DNA from: Alopecurus myosuroides
Lineage: Eukaryota; Streptophyta; Magnoliopsida; Poales; Poaceae
NCBI GenBank assembly: GCA_028641055.1
Contig: CM054060.1
Span: forward strand, 316,375,344-316,439,343
Direction of reading: 5' to 3'
Length of the DNA: 64,000 nt
How positions within the stretch are numbered: position 1 is the first letter of the stretch; every line of letters starts with the position of its first letter. The translations under genes were made by a program, and so were the position numbers. The notes beneath the pieces were generated by a model. The model searched no databases and was not told the DNA's origin. It saw only the letters and a list, made by a program, of their open reading frames with translations. Shown piece by piece: positions 52,364 to 62,254 of this stretch.

Positions 52364-55300
52364 ATGGCTGCCATGCACTCGTCAACCGGGTCTTCTCCGA
52401 TTGGTGCTGCTCCGACCACACAGCTCACGCGGGAAAATTTCTTATCTTGGCAAGCTCAGATTTTGCCCGCGTTGCGCGGAGCGCGTGCTATGCGTCTCCT
52501 TGAGGGCACGGATCCGGCTCCTCCCGAGTTCATTGAGAAAGAGGATGATACCCAGAAGAAAATCCAGGTTCCAAATCCCGCCTACGATGCTTGGATCACC
52601 CGTGATCAGCTCGTGGTTAGCTATATTGTGAATTCATTGTCAGAGGATATTCTCTCGCATGTCTATGGTCTGGTTCACGCAGCTGAGGTTTGGAGTGCCA
52701 TCCACAACCTGTTTTCCTCTCAATCAAAATCTCGAGTCTCTAATCTTCGTGGCGCTCTCACCAATACAAAAAAACAAGACATGACAGCTCAACAGTATAT
52801 CACCAAGATGAAAGGCTATGCCTCTGAGCTTGCTACTGCCGGAAAAATTGTAGATGAGGATGAACTCAAGGACTATATCATGAATGGTCTTGACAGTTCT
52901 TACAATGGTTTCGTTGCTGCTCTTAAGGTGGTTCCCTCTACATCCCTCAACGACATGTGCTCTCAGCTTCTCTCGTATGAAAGTCGTGACGCCATGCTCT
53001 CCACTGCAAGCATTGGATCCGGCTCGTCTAGTGGCTCGTTCATGTCTTCGGTCAATGCAGTTCCTCGGGTTCCCTACAATGGATCATCTCGTCCATATAT
53101 GCCTCCGCAACAGTCATACCCGCAGCAGCCCCCGCAGCAGTACTTGGCTCCGCCCCAACAGTCATACCCGCAGCAGTTTTCGGCTCCTCCGCAGCAGCCG
53201 TATTCGCCGCAGCAGCAGTACTCGGCTCCCTCATACATGCCGACGGCTCCTTTCCTTCAGCCACATATGCAGCAGCCCCATATGCCCCCGGTTCCCTATG
53301 CATCTCCATATCAGCCCGCACCATATATGCCCCCGTATGCCTCACAGTATGCACCTCCGGCTCCCTATGCTCCACCGTATCAACCACCATATATGCCTCC
53401 ACAACACCGACCTCCACCTCCCCCACAACCTCCGCAGCAACAACAACGCCCACGTCCAAATCCTAATCGTCAAAAACAGCCACGTAAAGATCGCCGTGCC
53501 TCCCCATGGCAAGATGGTGTGTTCTGTCAAATCTGCAAGAAGGAGGGACATCCTGCGGATGAATGTTGGTGGCGCTATGGTGATGATGATGATGAGGACA
53601 AACCACCCAAGGAGACAAAAGGTGCGTATGGCGTTGATACTAATTGGTATGTAGACACTGGTGCCACAAATCATGTCACGGGACAACTCAATAAGCTTAA
53701 TGATCATGAACCATATAAGGGGGGTGATCAAGTTAATAATGCTAGTGGACAAGGTATGGACATTGTTAATATTGGTCATTCTGTTTTGCACACCCCTGCT
53801 AGTTCTCTACACCTTCGTGATATTTTACATGTTCCTGATGCATCCATGAGTTTACTTTCAGCTCATAAACTCAGTCTTGACAATAATTGTTATATGGAAA
53901 TTCACCCTTTCTTTTTCTTGATTAAGGATCAGGAAACGCACCGCATCATCTTTAGAGGTCCTTGTCATGGTGGCCTCTATCCTCTTGTTCCAGTTTCGGA
54001 TCCCAAGCATGCACTGGTCACCACTCAGCCTTCATCCTCTACGTGGCATCGTCGTTTAGGACATCCATCTTCGTTTATTGTTCAGCAAATTATTAGGAAG
54101 CATAAACTTTTACATTCCCCAGAAATAAATCCTTACATATGTGATCCATGCCAGCAAGCAAAGAGTCATCAGCTACCCTATCCTGTCTCACGTAGTGTTT
54201 CTACTGTTCCTTTGGAACAAATATTCTCTGATGTATGGGGTCCAGCTCCTCTTTCTATCAGCAAACATGCATATTATGTTAGCTTCATTGATGATTTTAG
54301 CAAATTTACTTGGATTTATTTGCTCAAAAAACGGTCTGAGGTTTATCAAGTGTTTCTTGATTTCCAACAATATGTTGAACGACAGTTTGGTCGTAAAATT
54401 CTCACCATGCAAACTGATTGGGGTGGTGAATATGAGAAATTGAATAGTTTCTTTCAACGTGTAGGCATTGTTCATCATGTCTCTTGTCCTCATGCTCATC
54501 AACAAAACGGTTCTGCTGAACGCAAACACCGTCACATTGTTGAAGTAGGCCTTGCTCTTCTTGCCAATGCCTCAATGCCTCTTAAATATTGGGATGATGC
54601 TTTCATTACAGCCACTTTTCTTATCAATATGCTTCCTACAAAAGTCCTAAATTTTGCCACTCCCACAGAAACATTACTACAAGTTACACCAAAGTATGAG
54701 TCTCTTCGCATTTTTGGTTGTGCTTGTTGGCCCAATCTTCGTCCATATAACAAACACAAACTTTCTTTCCGGTCCAAACAATGTGTTTTTCTTGGATATA
54801 GTCCGCGTCATAAAGGAGTGAAATGCCTTGATGTAGCCACGGGCCGTGTTTATATCTCTCGAGATGTTGTATTTGATGAAAACATCTTTCCTTTTGCATC
54901 CCTTAATCCCAACGCGGGTAGACGCTTACGTGATGAAATTCTACTCATCTCTCACCATGATTCATCTACTCCATGTTCGGATAGGGGTGTGCATTCTAAT
55001 GATCATTATTTGCATCTTGTTCCTACTAACATTACTCCCCAGGCTGCGGTTGATCATAGCTCATCAAGTTCTTCGGACGTTTCTGCTGAAAATTCTGCTG
55101 ATATTTGTCCAAATAGCACATCAAATCGTGTTCATAATGATGCCCAAGGGCCAATGGGGGACAGCACCGATCTCGAGGAGAACAGTACTGGTTCTGCTGG
55201 TTTTTCTGCGCCAGCGGACAGCAGCCGCTCTCCCTCACCAGACCCACCTCCCTCCTCGTCGCCCGTGCCGTCCGCTGCTGGCTCAGCACCCGACAGCCAG

Positions 55301-57343
55301 CGCCACTTGTCTCCTTCGCTGGCTGGTAGAGATGACAGGACTGCGGGTCCGTTTTCTGCTGTGGACTCGTATGCATCTAATGCAAACCATGCAACCAATG
55401 ATACGCATGCAGCTACTGATGATAATGGTGCTACGCATGCAGCTAATGATGACAATGATGATACGCATGCATCTAATGATGACTATGCACCCAATGATGA
55501 TACGCATGCAGCTAATGATGACTACATGATTACCAATGATGAACCTGCAGCTAATGATGACCATCTGATTGGCAATAATGCGGACAGTAGCGGTGCTGTT
55601 TCTAGTTCTGCTGGTTTTTCTGCAGGAACAGATTCCGAGGATGCTTTGCCTCCTGTTAGTGTTCCGCGTACACGCTTACAACAAGGAATCCGCAAGCCAA
55701 AATTGCCTACCGATGGCACTGTTCCCTATGGTAAGAAAACAAATATTTACAGCGGTAATCTTGTTAAATATGGCTTGTTAACATCCACAGGGGAACCAAA
55801 GAATTTGCGGGAAGCCCTTAATGATTCCAAATGGAAACAGGCAATGAATGAAGAATATGATGCACTCATTCGTAATAATACTTGGCACTTGGTACCACCT
55901 ACTGCTCACAAGAACATTATTGATTGCAAGTGGGTTTATCGTGTCAAGAAACATGCCGATGGTACTGTGGATAGGTATAAAGCACGTCTTGTTGCTAAAG
56001 GTTTCAAACAACGATACGGTATTGATTATGAGGATACTTTCAGTCCAGTTGTCAAGGCTGCTACTATCAGAATTGTTCTTTCTATCTCAGTTTCTCGAGG
56101 TTGGAGTTTACGGCAGCTAGATGTGAAGAATGCGTTCTTACATGGTGTTCTGGAAGAGGAGGTATATATGAAACAACCACCAGGTTTCCAGTCTTCCGCT
56201 ACTCCAGATTATGTTTGCAGGCTTGATAAAGCTCTGTATGGTCTGAAACAGGCCCCTCGAGCATGGTACTCTCGTTTAAGCTCTAAATTGCACACTCTTG
56301 GTTTTATTCCATCAAAAGCTGATACATCCTTGTTTCTTTACAACAAGTCAGGACTCACTATGTTTCTGCTAATCTATGTCGATGATATTATTGTTAGCAG
56401 TTCTTCTGATTCAGCTATTTCGGCTCTCCTGCATCATTTGAGCTCAGATTTTGCTCTCAAGGATCTTGGTGATCTTCACTATTTTTTAGGCATTGAGGTT
56501 CAGAAACAGTCTACTGGATTGATCTTAAGTCAGGAAAAATATGCTACAGACTTATTGGCTCGTGTTGGTATGAGCTCGTGTACACCATGTCCAACACCCC
56601 TTTCCACTACTGAATCACTCAGACTGACAGATGGATCTCCTCTTGGGTCTGAGGATATTACACATTATAGGAGCATTGTTGGAGGTTTACAGTATTTAAC
56701 TTTGACTAGACCAGATCTTTCTTTCTCAGTTAATAAGGTTTGTCAGTATCTTCATGCTCCTACTACTGCACATTGGACTGCAGTAAAACGAATTCTGAGG
56801 TATATTCAAGGTACAATACGAGTTGGTCTTACTTTTCAGCAGTCTAGTTCTACTCTTCTTAGTGCCTATTCAGATGCTGACTGGGCAGGTGATCTGGATG
56901 ATAGACGCTCTACAGGTGGATTTGCTATCTTTTTTGGTCCTAATCTTGTTTCTTGGAGTGCCAGAAAACAGGCTACTGTGTCAAGGTCCAGTACAGAAGC
57001 TGAATACAAGTCCTTAGCAAATGCTACTGCTGAATTGATTTGGGTTGAAGCATTAGTTCGAGAGCTTGGTGTTTCCCTAAAAGAGAAACCATGCTTATGG
57101 TGTGATAATCTTGGTGCTACGTATCTTTCTGCCAATCCAGTGTTCCATGCTCGCACCAAACATATTGAGATTGATTTTTGCTTTGTTCGAGAACGGGTTG
57201 CTAATAAGCAACTTGATGTCAGGTTCATATCAAGCAAAGACCAGATTGCAGATGGCTTCACAAAGACTTTATGTGTAAAGAAATTAGATGAGTTTAAACG
57301 TAATCTCAACCTCTCCCATGTTTCGATTAAGGGGGGGTATTAG
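52364..57343 (+). CDS. Copia gag-pol polyprotein, intact (1659 aa)
   Basis: Single frame. The start is ATG 52364 ([14 protein letters not shown]), the first Met after the leader in good context; earlier in-frame Mets lie in repetitive leader. Domains: UBN2-type gag (about 15-230); Pro/Gln/Tyr-rich linker with YMPP and PQQ repeats (about 236-370); CCHC knuckle [14 protein letters not shown] (388-401); protease DTG at 431-433; integrase zinc-binding H/C residues (562-596) and core with D623, D685 and E719; an Asn/Asp-rich repeat (NDDTHA type, about 1000-1070); reverse transcriptase with YVDD near 1337; RNase H (SDADWAG, SSTEAEY). It ends KGGY: the polypurine tract is translated and the TAG stop (57341-57343) lies inside the 3' LTR. 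There are no lesions. Confidence 0.96.
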   Translation: MAAMHSSTGSSPIGAAPTTQLTRENFLSWQAQILPALRGARAMRLLEGTDPAPPEFIEKEDDTQKKIQVPNPAYDAWITRDQLVVSYIVNSLSEDILSHVYGLVHAAEVWSAIHNLFSSQSKSRVSNLRGALTNTKKQDMTAQQYITKMKGYASELATAGKIVDEDELKDYIMNGLDSSYNGFVAALKVVPSTSLNDMCSQLLSYESRDAMLSTASIGSGSSSGSFMSSVNAVPRVPYNGSSRPYMPPQQSYPQQPPQQYLAPPQQSYPQQFSAPPQQPYSPQQQYSAPSYMPTAPFLQPHMQQPHMPPVPYASPYQPAPYMPPYASQYAPPAPYAPPYQPPYMPPQHRPPPPPQPPQQQQRPRPNPNRQKQPRKDRRASPWQDGVFCQICKKEGHPADECWWRYGDDDDEDKPPKETKGAYGVDTNWYVDTGATNHVTGQLNKLNDHEPYKGGDQVNNASGQGMDIVNIGHSVLHTPASSLHLRDILHVPDASMSLLSAHKLSLDNNCYMEIHPFFFLIKDQETHRIIFRGPCHGGLYPLVPVSDPKHALVTTQPSSSTWHRRLGHPSSFIVQQIIRKHKLLHSPEINPYICDPCQQAKSHQLPYPVSRSVSTVPLEQIFSDVWGPAPLSISKHAYYVSFIDDFSKFTWIYLLKKRSEVYQVFLDFQQYVERQFGRKILTMQTDWGGEYEKLNSFFQRVGIVHHVSCPHAHQQNGSAERKHRHIVEVGLALLANASMPLKYWDDAFITATFLINMLPTKVLNFATPTETLLQVTPKYESLRIFGCACWPNLRPYNKHKLSFRSKQCVFLGYSPRHKGVKCLDVATGRVYISRDVVFDENIFPFASLNPNAGRRLRDEILLISHHDSSTPCSDRGVHSNDHYLHLVPTNITPQAAVDHSSSSSSDVSAENSADICPNSTSNRVHNDAQGPMGDSTDLEENSTGSAGFSAPADSSRSPSPDPPPSSSPVPSAAGSAPDSQRHLSPSLAGRDDRTAGPFSAVDSYASNANHATNDTHAATDDNGATHAANDDNDDTHASNDDYAPNDDTHAANDDYMITNDEPAANDDHLIGNNADSSGAVSSSAGFSAGTDSEDALPPVSVPRTRLQQGIRKPKLPTDGTVPYGKKTNIYSGNLVKYGLLTSTGEPKNLREALNDSKWKQAMNEEYDALIRNNTWHLVPPTAHKNIIDCKWVYRVKKHADGTVDRYKARLVAKGFKQRYGIDYEDTFSPVVKAATIRIVLSISVSRGWSLRQLDVKNAFLHGVLEEEVYMKQPPGFQSSATPDYVCRLDKALYGLKQAPRAWYSRLSSKLHTLGFIPSKADTSLFLYNKSGLTMFLLIYVDDIIVSSSSDSAISALLHHLSSDFALKDLGDLHYFLGIEVQKQSTGLILSQEKYATDLLARVGMSSCTPCPTPLSTTESLRLTDGSPLGSEDITHYRSIVGGLQYLTLTRPDLSFSVNKVCQYLHAPTTAHWTAVKRILRYIQGTIRVGLTFQQSSSTLLSAYSDADWAGDLDDRRSTGGFAIFFGPNLVSWSARKQATVSRSSTEAEYKSLANATAELIWVEALVRELGVSLKEKPCLWCDNLGATYLSANPVFHARTKHIEIDFCFVRERVANKQLDVRFISSKDQIADGFTKTLCVKKLDEFKRNLNLSHVSIKGGY
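57326..57337 (+). other. Polypurine tract of the young Copia
   Basis: ATTAAGGGGGGG directly before the 3' LTR, overlapping the last codons of the polyprotein. Confidence 0.9.
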
Positions 57344-57494
57344 ATGTATTGTACTCTGTACGGATTGGGTATAGGGTAGTACCCTACCCCAATACGTACT
57401 CTCCTTGTATTGCCACCGCAGGGGCTTTTCCTGTGCCATATAACACGTAGCCGGCGACCCCAACGGGTACGACCGTTCCTTCCAAAGTTTGACA
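57338..57494 (+). repeat. 3' LTR of the young Copia (157 bp)
   Basis: Same sequence as 51672-51828 with no difference seen. Followed by the duplication CTCGT. Confidence 0.93.
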
Positions 57495-57499
57495 CTCGT

Positions 57500-57565
57500 G
57501 ATATGGTCTATTCTTTCTCAGCAAGTTTATCAGATACGGTCTATTCTTTCTCAGCAAGTTTAATT
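57500..57565 (+). repeat. 33-bp tandem duplication
   Basis: GATA(T/C)GGTCTATTCTTTCTC units at 57500 and 57533 with one substitution in the first part. The 33-base unit keeps an 11-codon frame. Confidence 0.85.
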
Positions 57566-58127
57566 TCTGAAACTGTTTGTATCGTAGATGCATGCCCAGT
57601 GTTTTGGCGTTGATTCTTGTTTCTTTTTCTAGTTTAGGTACTAGCTGAGAACTTGGCTGTATCACGCATTCTAGAAGAACACTGGAGAGGACAATCATTG
57701 ATCTCTTATGGTTTGAACTTTGAAGCTCCAGTCAATGACCATAACAGACTCCATGAAGTGACTGAGACTGAAATTCTGAATGACTATTTATTACAGACTT
57801 GACGAAATTACTCAAAAGTTGGATGCTGCAGTGGCGGATGTGTGCAAAAATAAACCTCGTCTAGTTTGAAACAGAGAGAATATTTAATTAGCCAGAGCAA
57901 AATTATAGGAACACCAAGGACGGGGCTTCATATATATGAGCAAAAACATGGACAGGTGCATCAAGTTTGGATGTAACAAAAAATAAATTGTGCAAATCCT
58001 AGAACATCCAATGTTTTATCTTTAATAAAGAGAACATCCAAAGTTAAGAGTCAAATTGAAAGGAATAGAAAATCAAGAACAAACAGATTGTGAACTGAAA
58101 GAAGATGACATGAAATATACTTAGTAG
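57566..58127. other. Unassigned sequence
   Basis: Short direct repeat AGAACATCCAA at about 57991 and 58029. No gene motif seen. Confidence 0.4.
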
Positions 58128-58135
58128 GGTGCACG

Positions 58136-58699
58136 TAGGGGTGGGCATTCGGTTCCTTCGGTTTTTTCGGTTCGGTTTTTCGGGTTTTTAATAATTCGGT
58201 TTTTAGGAAGTGACACCCGAATTAACCTATCATTTTTCAGGAACCGACAATTCGGTTCTTCAAAAATTCGGTTCGGTTTTCAGTTTAAACCGAATTAACC
58301 GAGATTGTAACATGCAGAAAATCCAAATCAAGAATTAGACAACAAAAATGAGTGGATAGGGTGTGGTTGCCAAGGGCCGTTGTAAAAATCCTTGGCAGAG
58401 GATGGAGCAGTGAAGCTCAGCCCCTGAGAATGGAGTTGCGGAGCCTCGCCGGGACAACATGGACGTGTAAACCTATTGTAGTGGTTGTTTTTTATGTGAA
58501 ATATTTGATTGCATGATGAATCGGTCCTTTCGGTCAGTTCGGTTAACATGGACTAAAAACCGAACTAACCGATATAATTTTGGTTTTCTAAAGTTGGGAA
58601 CCGATATATGGACCGAAAACCGAATTAACCTTATATTTCGGTTTGTTCGGTTCGGTCTCGGTTCGGGTTCGGTTTCTCGGTTTTTTATGCCCACCCCTA
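58136..58699. mobile_element. Non-autonomous hAT element (564 bp)
   Basis: Ends TAGGGGTGGGCAT and ATGCCCACCCCTA, flanked by the exact 8-bp duplication GGTGCACG (58128-58135 and 58700-58707). The TAGGG-G-GGGCA ends and 8-bp duplication are hAT hallmarks. Both subterminal regions are filled with TTCGGTT/AACCGAA repeats (about 15 copies), likely transposase-binding sites. There is no transposase frame. A central segment near 58350-58460 is unlike the flanks and may be captured sequence. Confidence 0.92.
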
Positions 58700-58707
58700 G
58701 GTGCACG

Positions 58708-59086
58708 TGTGGTGTTTAGTATCGGTGGAGAGTGGTGGCTCCAGGAATTTGCAGCCGGGTATTCATGCGTATTCATTTTGCCAAAATCCTACCTGTTTTT
58801 CGAAAATTGTCAGTGTTTTACCAAAATCAACAATGTTTTGTAAAAATCATGGGATTCACATGAAAACCCAGGAATATCCCTAGCGTTGCCCCTGACCTAA
58901 TTCAACGGTGCGGATTCAGTGCGTTAGGCAGGTGTTGACCGTCCCCTCACTATGCGGGACAAGACAAAGGGCACCCTGTTGATCCGCCCCCTCGTCATGC
59001 GAGACAAGACAAATGGCGCCCATGTAGGCAGATTTTCTTATCTCTATTGGCAATTTCCAGTTTAGCCCTTTTCATTTTTCATATTT
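58708..59086. other. Unassigned sequence
   Basis: A motif TATGCGGGACAAGACAAAGGGC near 58953 is repeated in diverged form (CATGCGAGACAAGACAAATG) near 58997. No gene. Confidence 0.45.
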
Positions 59087-59779
59087 CACTACTAGAAAAA
59101 ATGACTATGGGAGGAATCATAGCCGTGGCGCTCCCCACTACATGCGTGCCATGCCTAACTAGCCGTGGCGCACCACACATCAGTGTTCCACGCCTAAGGG
59201 TATAGTTGTGGCGCAATATCCACTCCGTGCGTCACGCCTATAGGTGGGGTGCTGGGTATAGTCGTGGCGCACCAAACCATATGTGTGGCACGAGTTTGTA
59301 ACATAGGCGTGGCACACCAAACATGTGGTGCGCCACGGCTATGTCAGCCACAACTTTTTTCACTCCACACACCCCTGCGGACCGCCTTTTCAAGTTTGTA
59401 AAACAAAAACGAAAATGGTACGAGACTTCAAAAAATAAATTGCTTTGAGATCTATAGGTAGGTATTAAGATCTTGTTATTAGGAAAATTTTGAAATATGA
59501 ATTTTGACTTTCTGAGCAAACTTAGGTGAAAAATCGTAAAACGGCAGAACTTTTGCATACGACGTTGAAATTTAAATTTTAAGATACAAAAAAAAAACTC
59601 GGTTTACATGGTGAGGTTTTCTCAGAATCGGTAAATTTCAAAAGAGGAAAAAAGATATTTCAAACACACGATTTTTTCCTACAAAAAAATAAATAAATAG
59701 AGGATAGCCGTGGCGCACCATGCCACGGCTAAGTCCGGGCGGGATTTTCGAATTTCGCACCCGGGAGAGAACCCCCACC

Positions 59780-59788
59780 TTTATATAC
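59780..59788 (+). promoter_or_regulatory. TATA box of the second CACTA element
   Basis: TTTATATAC followed by a CT-rich leader, then GC-rich possible coding sequence cut at 60101. It is the expected place of a CACTA gene promoter, inside the subterminal repeats. Confidence 0.55.
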
Positions 59789-59804
59789 CCCCTTCTCCTC
59801 CCTT

Positions 59805-59998
59805 CTCCCTTATTTCTCTCTACTCCCTCCCTCTCCCTCCATTCTTTCTCTCTTCTTCTCCCTCCCTCTCTCTCCATTCTTTCTCTCTTCTTCTCCTTCC
59901 ATTCTTTCTCTCTTCTTCTCCCTCCCTCTCTCTCTCTTCATTCTTTCTCTCTTTTTCTCCTTCCATTCTTTCTCTCTTCTTCTCACTCCATCTCCCTC
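59805..59998 (+). repeat. CT-rich minisatellite
   Basis: About six imperfect units of CCATTCTTTCTCTCTTCTTCT plus CTCCCTCC/CTCTC (about 30 bases each) from 59838 on. It explains the long Ser/Leu/Pro frames on the plus strand and the Arg/Glu-rich frames on the minus strand, none of which I regard as genes. Confidence 0.85.
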
Positions 59999-60101
59999 AC
60001 CACATCCACGTCCTTGCGGCCACCTCCGGCCGCCCTCCATTGCCACATCACCGGACCACCGTGCTCACCGGCAACGCCACCTCCTCACCAACGGCGCCGT
60101 T

Positions 60102-60860
60102 TGATACGTCCAAAACATATCTCCTTTTCCGAACACTTTTCTTATGGTTTGCCTCTAAACTTGCGAGTTTTGGATACCACTAACACGGACTAACGTTGTT
60201 TTCAGCGGAATTACTTTGTTGTCTCGTTTTTGTGCTAGAAAATCAACTTTCGGGAAAATGCCTAGAAAAGACCCATTGAGCTTATATCACCAGAAGACCC
60301 CAGGAGTCAGAAGGAGACCCGGAGAGGGGCCAGGAGGGGGAAGACCACCCCTGGGTGCGCCCCTAGGCCGTGCCGCCTGGTAGTGTGGGACCCCATGCAC
60401 CCCCTCGGGATCCCCTTTCGACAACATATGCCCCGTAAACCTAAAACGTGAGGGGGTTCGTCATATTCCACATAAACACAACAGAGCGCCGCCGCCAAGA
60501 AACTCAATTCGGGGATTAGAAGTTACTGTTCTGGCACCCTGCTGGGACGGGGATTCGAAGGAGATCATCGCCATTGACACCGCCACCTCTTATCCATCAA
60601 CCATCCAAGATTCCCCCGTCCATGTGTGAGTAAACCACGCTGTAGGCTGAGAGGGATGGAAGGGATTGGATGAGATTGATCATGTAATAATGCCGGATTG
60701 GATGGAAAATTTAGGGTTACTTAATTAACGGGTGGTTTCCTTTTTACCGCCGATCTGGGACAGATTTGGTGCGATAATTTAGGGGTACTTAATGACTATT
60801 ATTATTACTCCCATGGGTTGTGTTTAGCTGAACATACAACATACATCATTGGAGAAACAT
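60102..60860 (+). repeat. Gypsy LTR fragment (TGATACGTCCAAAAC type)
   Basis: Starts TGATACGTCCAAAACATATC and continues with sequence common in a large Triticeae Gypsy LTR family, including AACACGGACTAACGTTGTTT and CTTTCGGGAAAATGCC. The right end is not clear. Recognisable LTR sequence fades after about 60680. It may be a solo or truncated LTR. Confidence 0.55.
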
Positions 60861-62249
60861 GGAACGTTAGATCTATACTAGTAATCATGCACGTGCACAA
60901 GCACATATTAACTAATAAAAAAACTATTATACATATTAAATAACATATATGTTCATTATTTAGCAAATAATGATGATGTGTACAAATAATATTTCACACA
61001 TACAAAAAATCATGCAACTCTTTCAAAATTTTAGCTTTTGGTGTATGTAGATTTTTTTTTTACAGTGTTACAAGAAACATCATATGATTCCCTCCTCATA
61101 TTATTTTTTATTATTCGTTCTCCATACCTTCGTAAACCAAAAAGGCTAGCTCTCATTGATGATGCACACAAATTAGATACTACAATATATTTTCCCATGT
61201 AGTAAAACTAAATATATCCCTGTCAATTATTCATTATTCCCTTCTTCTCAAGTTATTTTTTCTTTGATTCTAAAAAACGTTTCAGAGTTAGAAATCACAT
61301 AAATAATTATGTATTACGTTGCTTCATGATTATTTACAAAACAAGAAGAAAAAGGTAATTTCCCGTCACGAGATAGTCACAATAGTAGAGTGATGTTTCC
61401 AACTCGTGGCTCTCACCATGGTTGTCGGTACTGATTCTTGTATTGGGATATGAAGAGTGGGGTTAGAGGTCTCCAGGTTCCAAAAGTATGAATCAAGCTG
61501 GAGCAATTTTGCAGACCAAGCAAGCATGTTAAATTTGTATGATCGTTAAAGGGAATATTTTTACCTCCAGCGGGTACATAATCTTCTTTTACATGCAGAC
61601 ACTTCTCTGAGTTCCACATAACACATAATAACTTCCTTGGGCCTTTTTTTTACCTTCTCCAATGGTACACAATATTCTTAGAGAGAGCACAATCCTCCGA
61701 GGTCCGCAGAACATACCTTGGACAGTCGAGCATAAGGAAAACGATTTATGAGCCGCAATATGCAACAAATTCTAAAAGCATGCTATTGCTGGTTGTATAG
61801 CAAGACATATCAGGTCAAAATATACATTTTGGGTATCACGATGCCTATGTTTTTCATAATGTTTTCACCAGAAATATAAGTGTGGCCCCCATATAATGGA
61901 TTAGAAAAATAATTTTTAGGGACAGGCTAAAAAAAACAATGCAGAGTAATCAAATACAGAAGATGATGACAATGTAGTACCTGCTCATTGTTTCACTTTG
62001 CACCTGAAAATAAAAAAATATATTATAATGACATTTCTTATGTGACTCCAAAACAAAAGCGGGAAGAAAAATGCAGAAAAAATCTACACGTGGGGAAGTT
62101 TTTGCTGAAGCTTGAAGGTGGCAGTTTCCTCGAAAGCTTCTCAAAATGATTGTTGCAGTAAAGAACTCCACCCATGGAGGAGTAGTTCAACGTCTAAAAT
62201 AGTGCAGTTTAACGTTAGCCTATGGGTAACATATAGTTCGGATCAAGAG
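60861..62249. other. Unassigned AT-rich sequence
   Basis: No clear gene. A CTAG next to a GC-rich palindromic GCACGTGCAC (60878-60896) resembles a Helitron 3' end on the minus strand, but no matching 5' end was found. Frames at 61413-61619 and 61950-62171 (minus) have no motif. Confidence 0.35.
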
Positions 62250-62254
62250 CAATG

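Larger units (their letters stand above)
51672..57494 (+). mobile_element. Complete, very young Ty1/Copia element (Ale/Hopscotch-like), 5823 bp
   Basis: Two 157-bp LTRs (51672-51828 and 57338-57494) look identical over their full length. The target duplication CTCGT is exact (51667-51671 and 57495-57499). A primer site, one intact polyprotein frame and a polypurine tract are present. Identical short LTRs mean a recent insertion, though 157 bases give only a loose upper bound. Short LTRs and the integrase/RT sequence resemble the Ale lineage (Hopscotch, Retrofit); this is tentative. Confidence 0.95.
59087..60101 (+). mobile_element. Left part of a second CACTA family element
   Basis: Starts CACTACTAGAAAAAATGACT (59087), the typical CACTA/Caspar-like terminus. 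Subterminal repeats AGCCGTGGCGCACCA and complements follow at about 59109, 59160, 59208, 59261, 59300, 59326 and 59705, a different motif from the 22126 element. No right end was found in the window; the Gypsy LTR at 60102 interrupts it. The expected target duplication on the left is TTT (59084-59086), which could not be checked. Confidence 0.75.

Noticed and set aside
59710..60193. Two 157-codon Ser/Leu/Pro-rich frames
   Set aside because: They are products of the CT minisatellite and run into a Gypsy LTR.
60878..60900. Possible Helitron 3' end (minus strand)
   Set aside because: CTAG plus a GC palindrome is present, but no matching TC 5' end was found, so no element can be defined.
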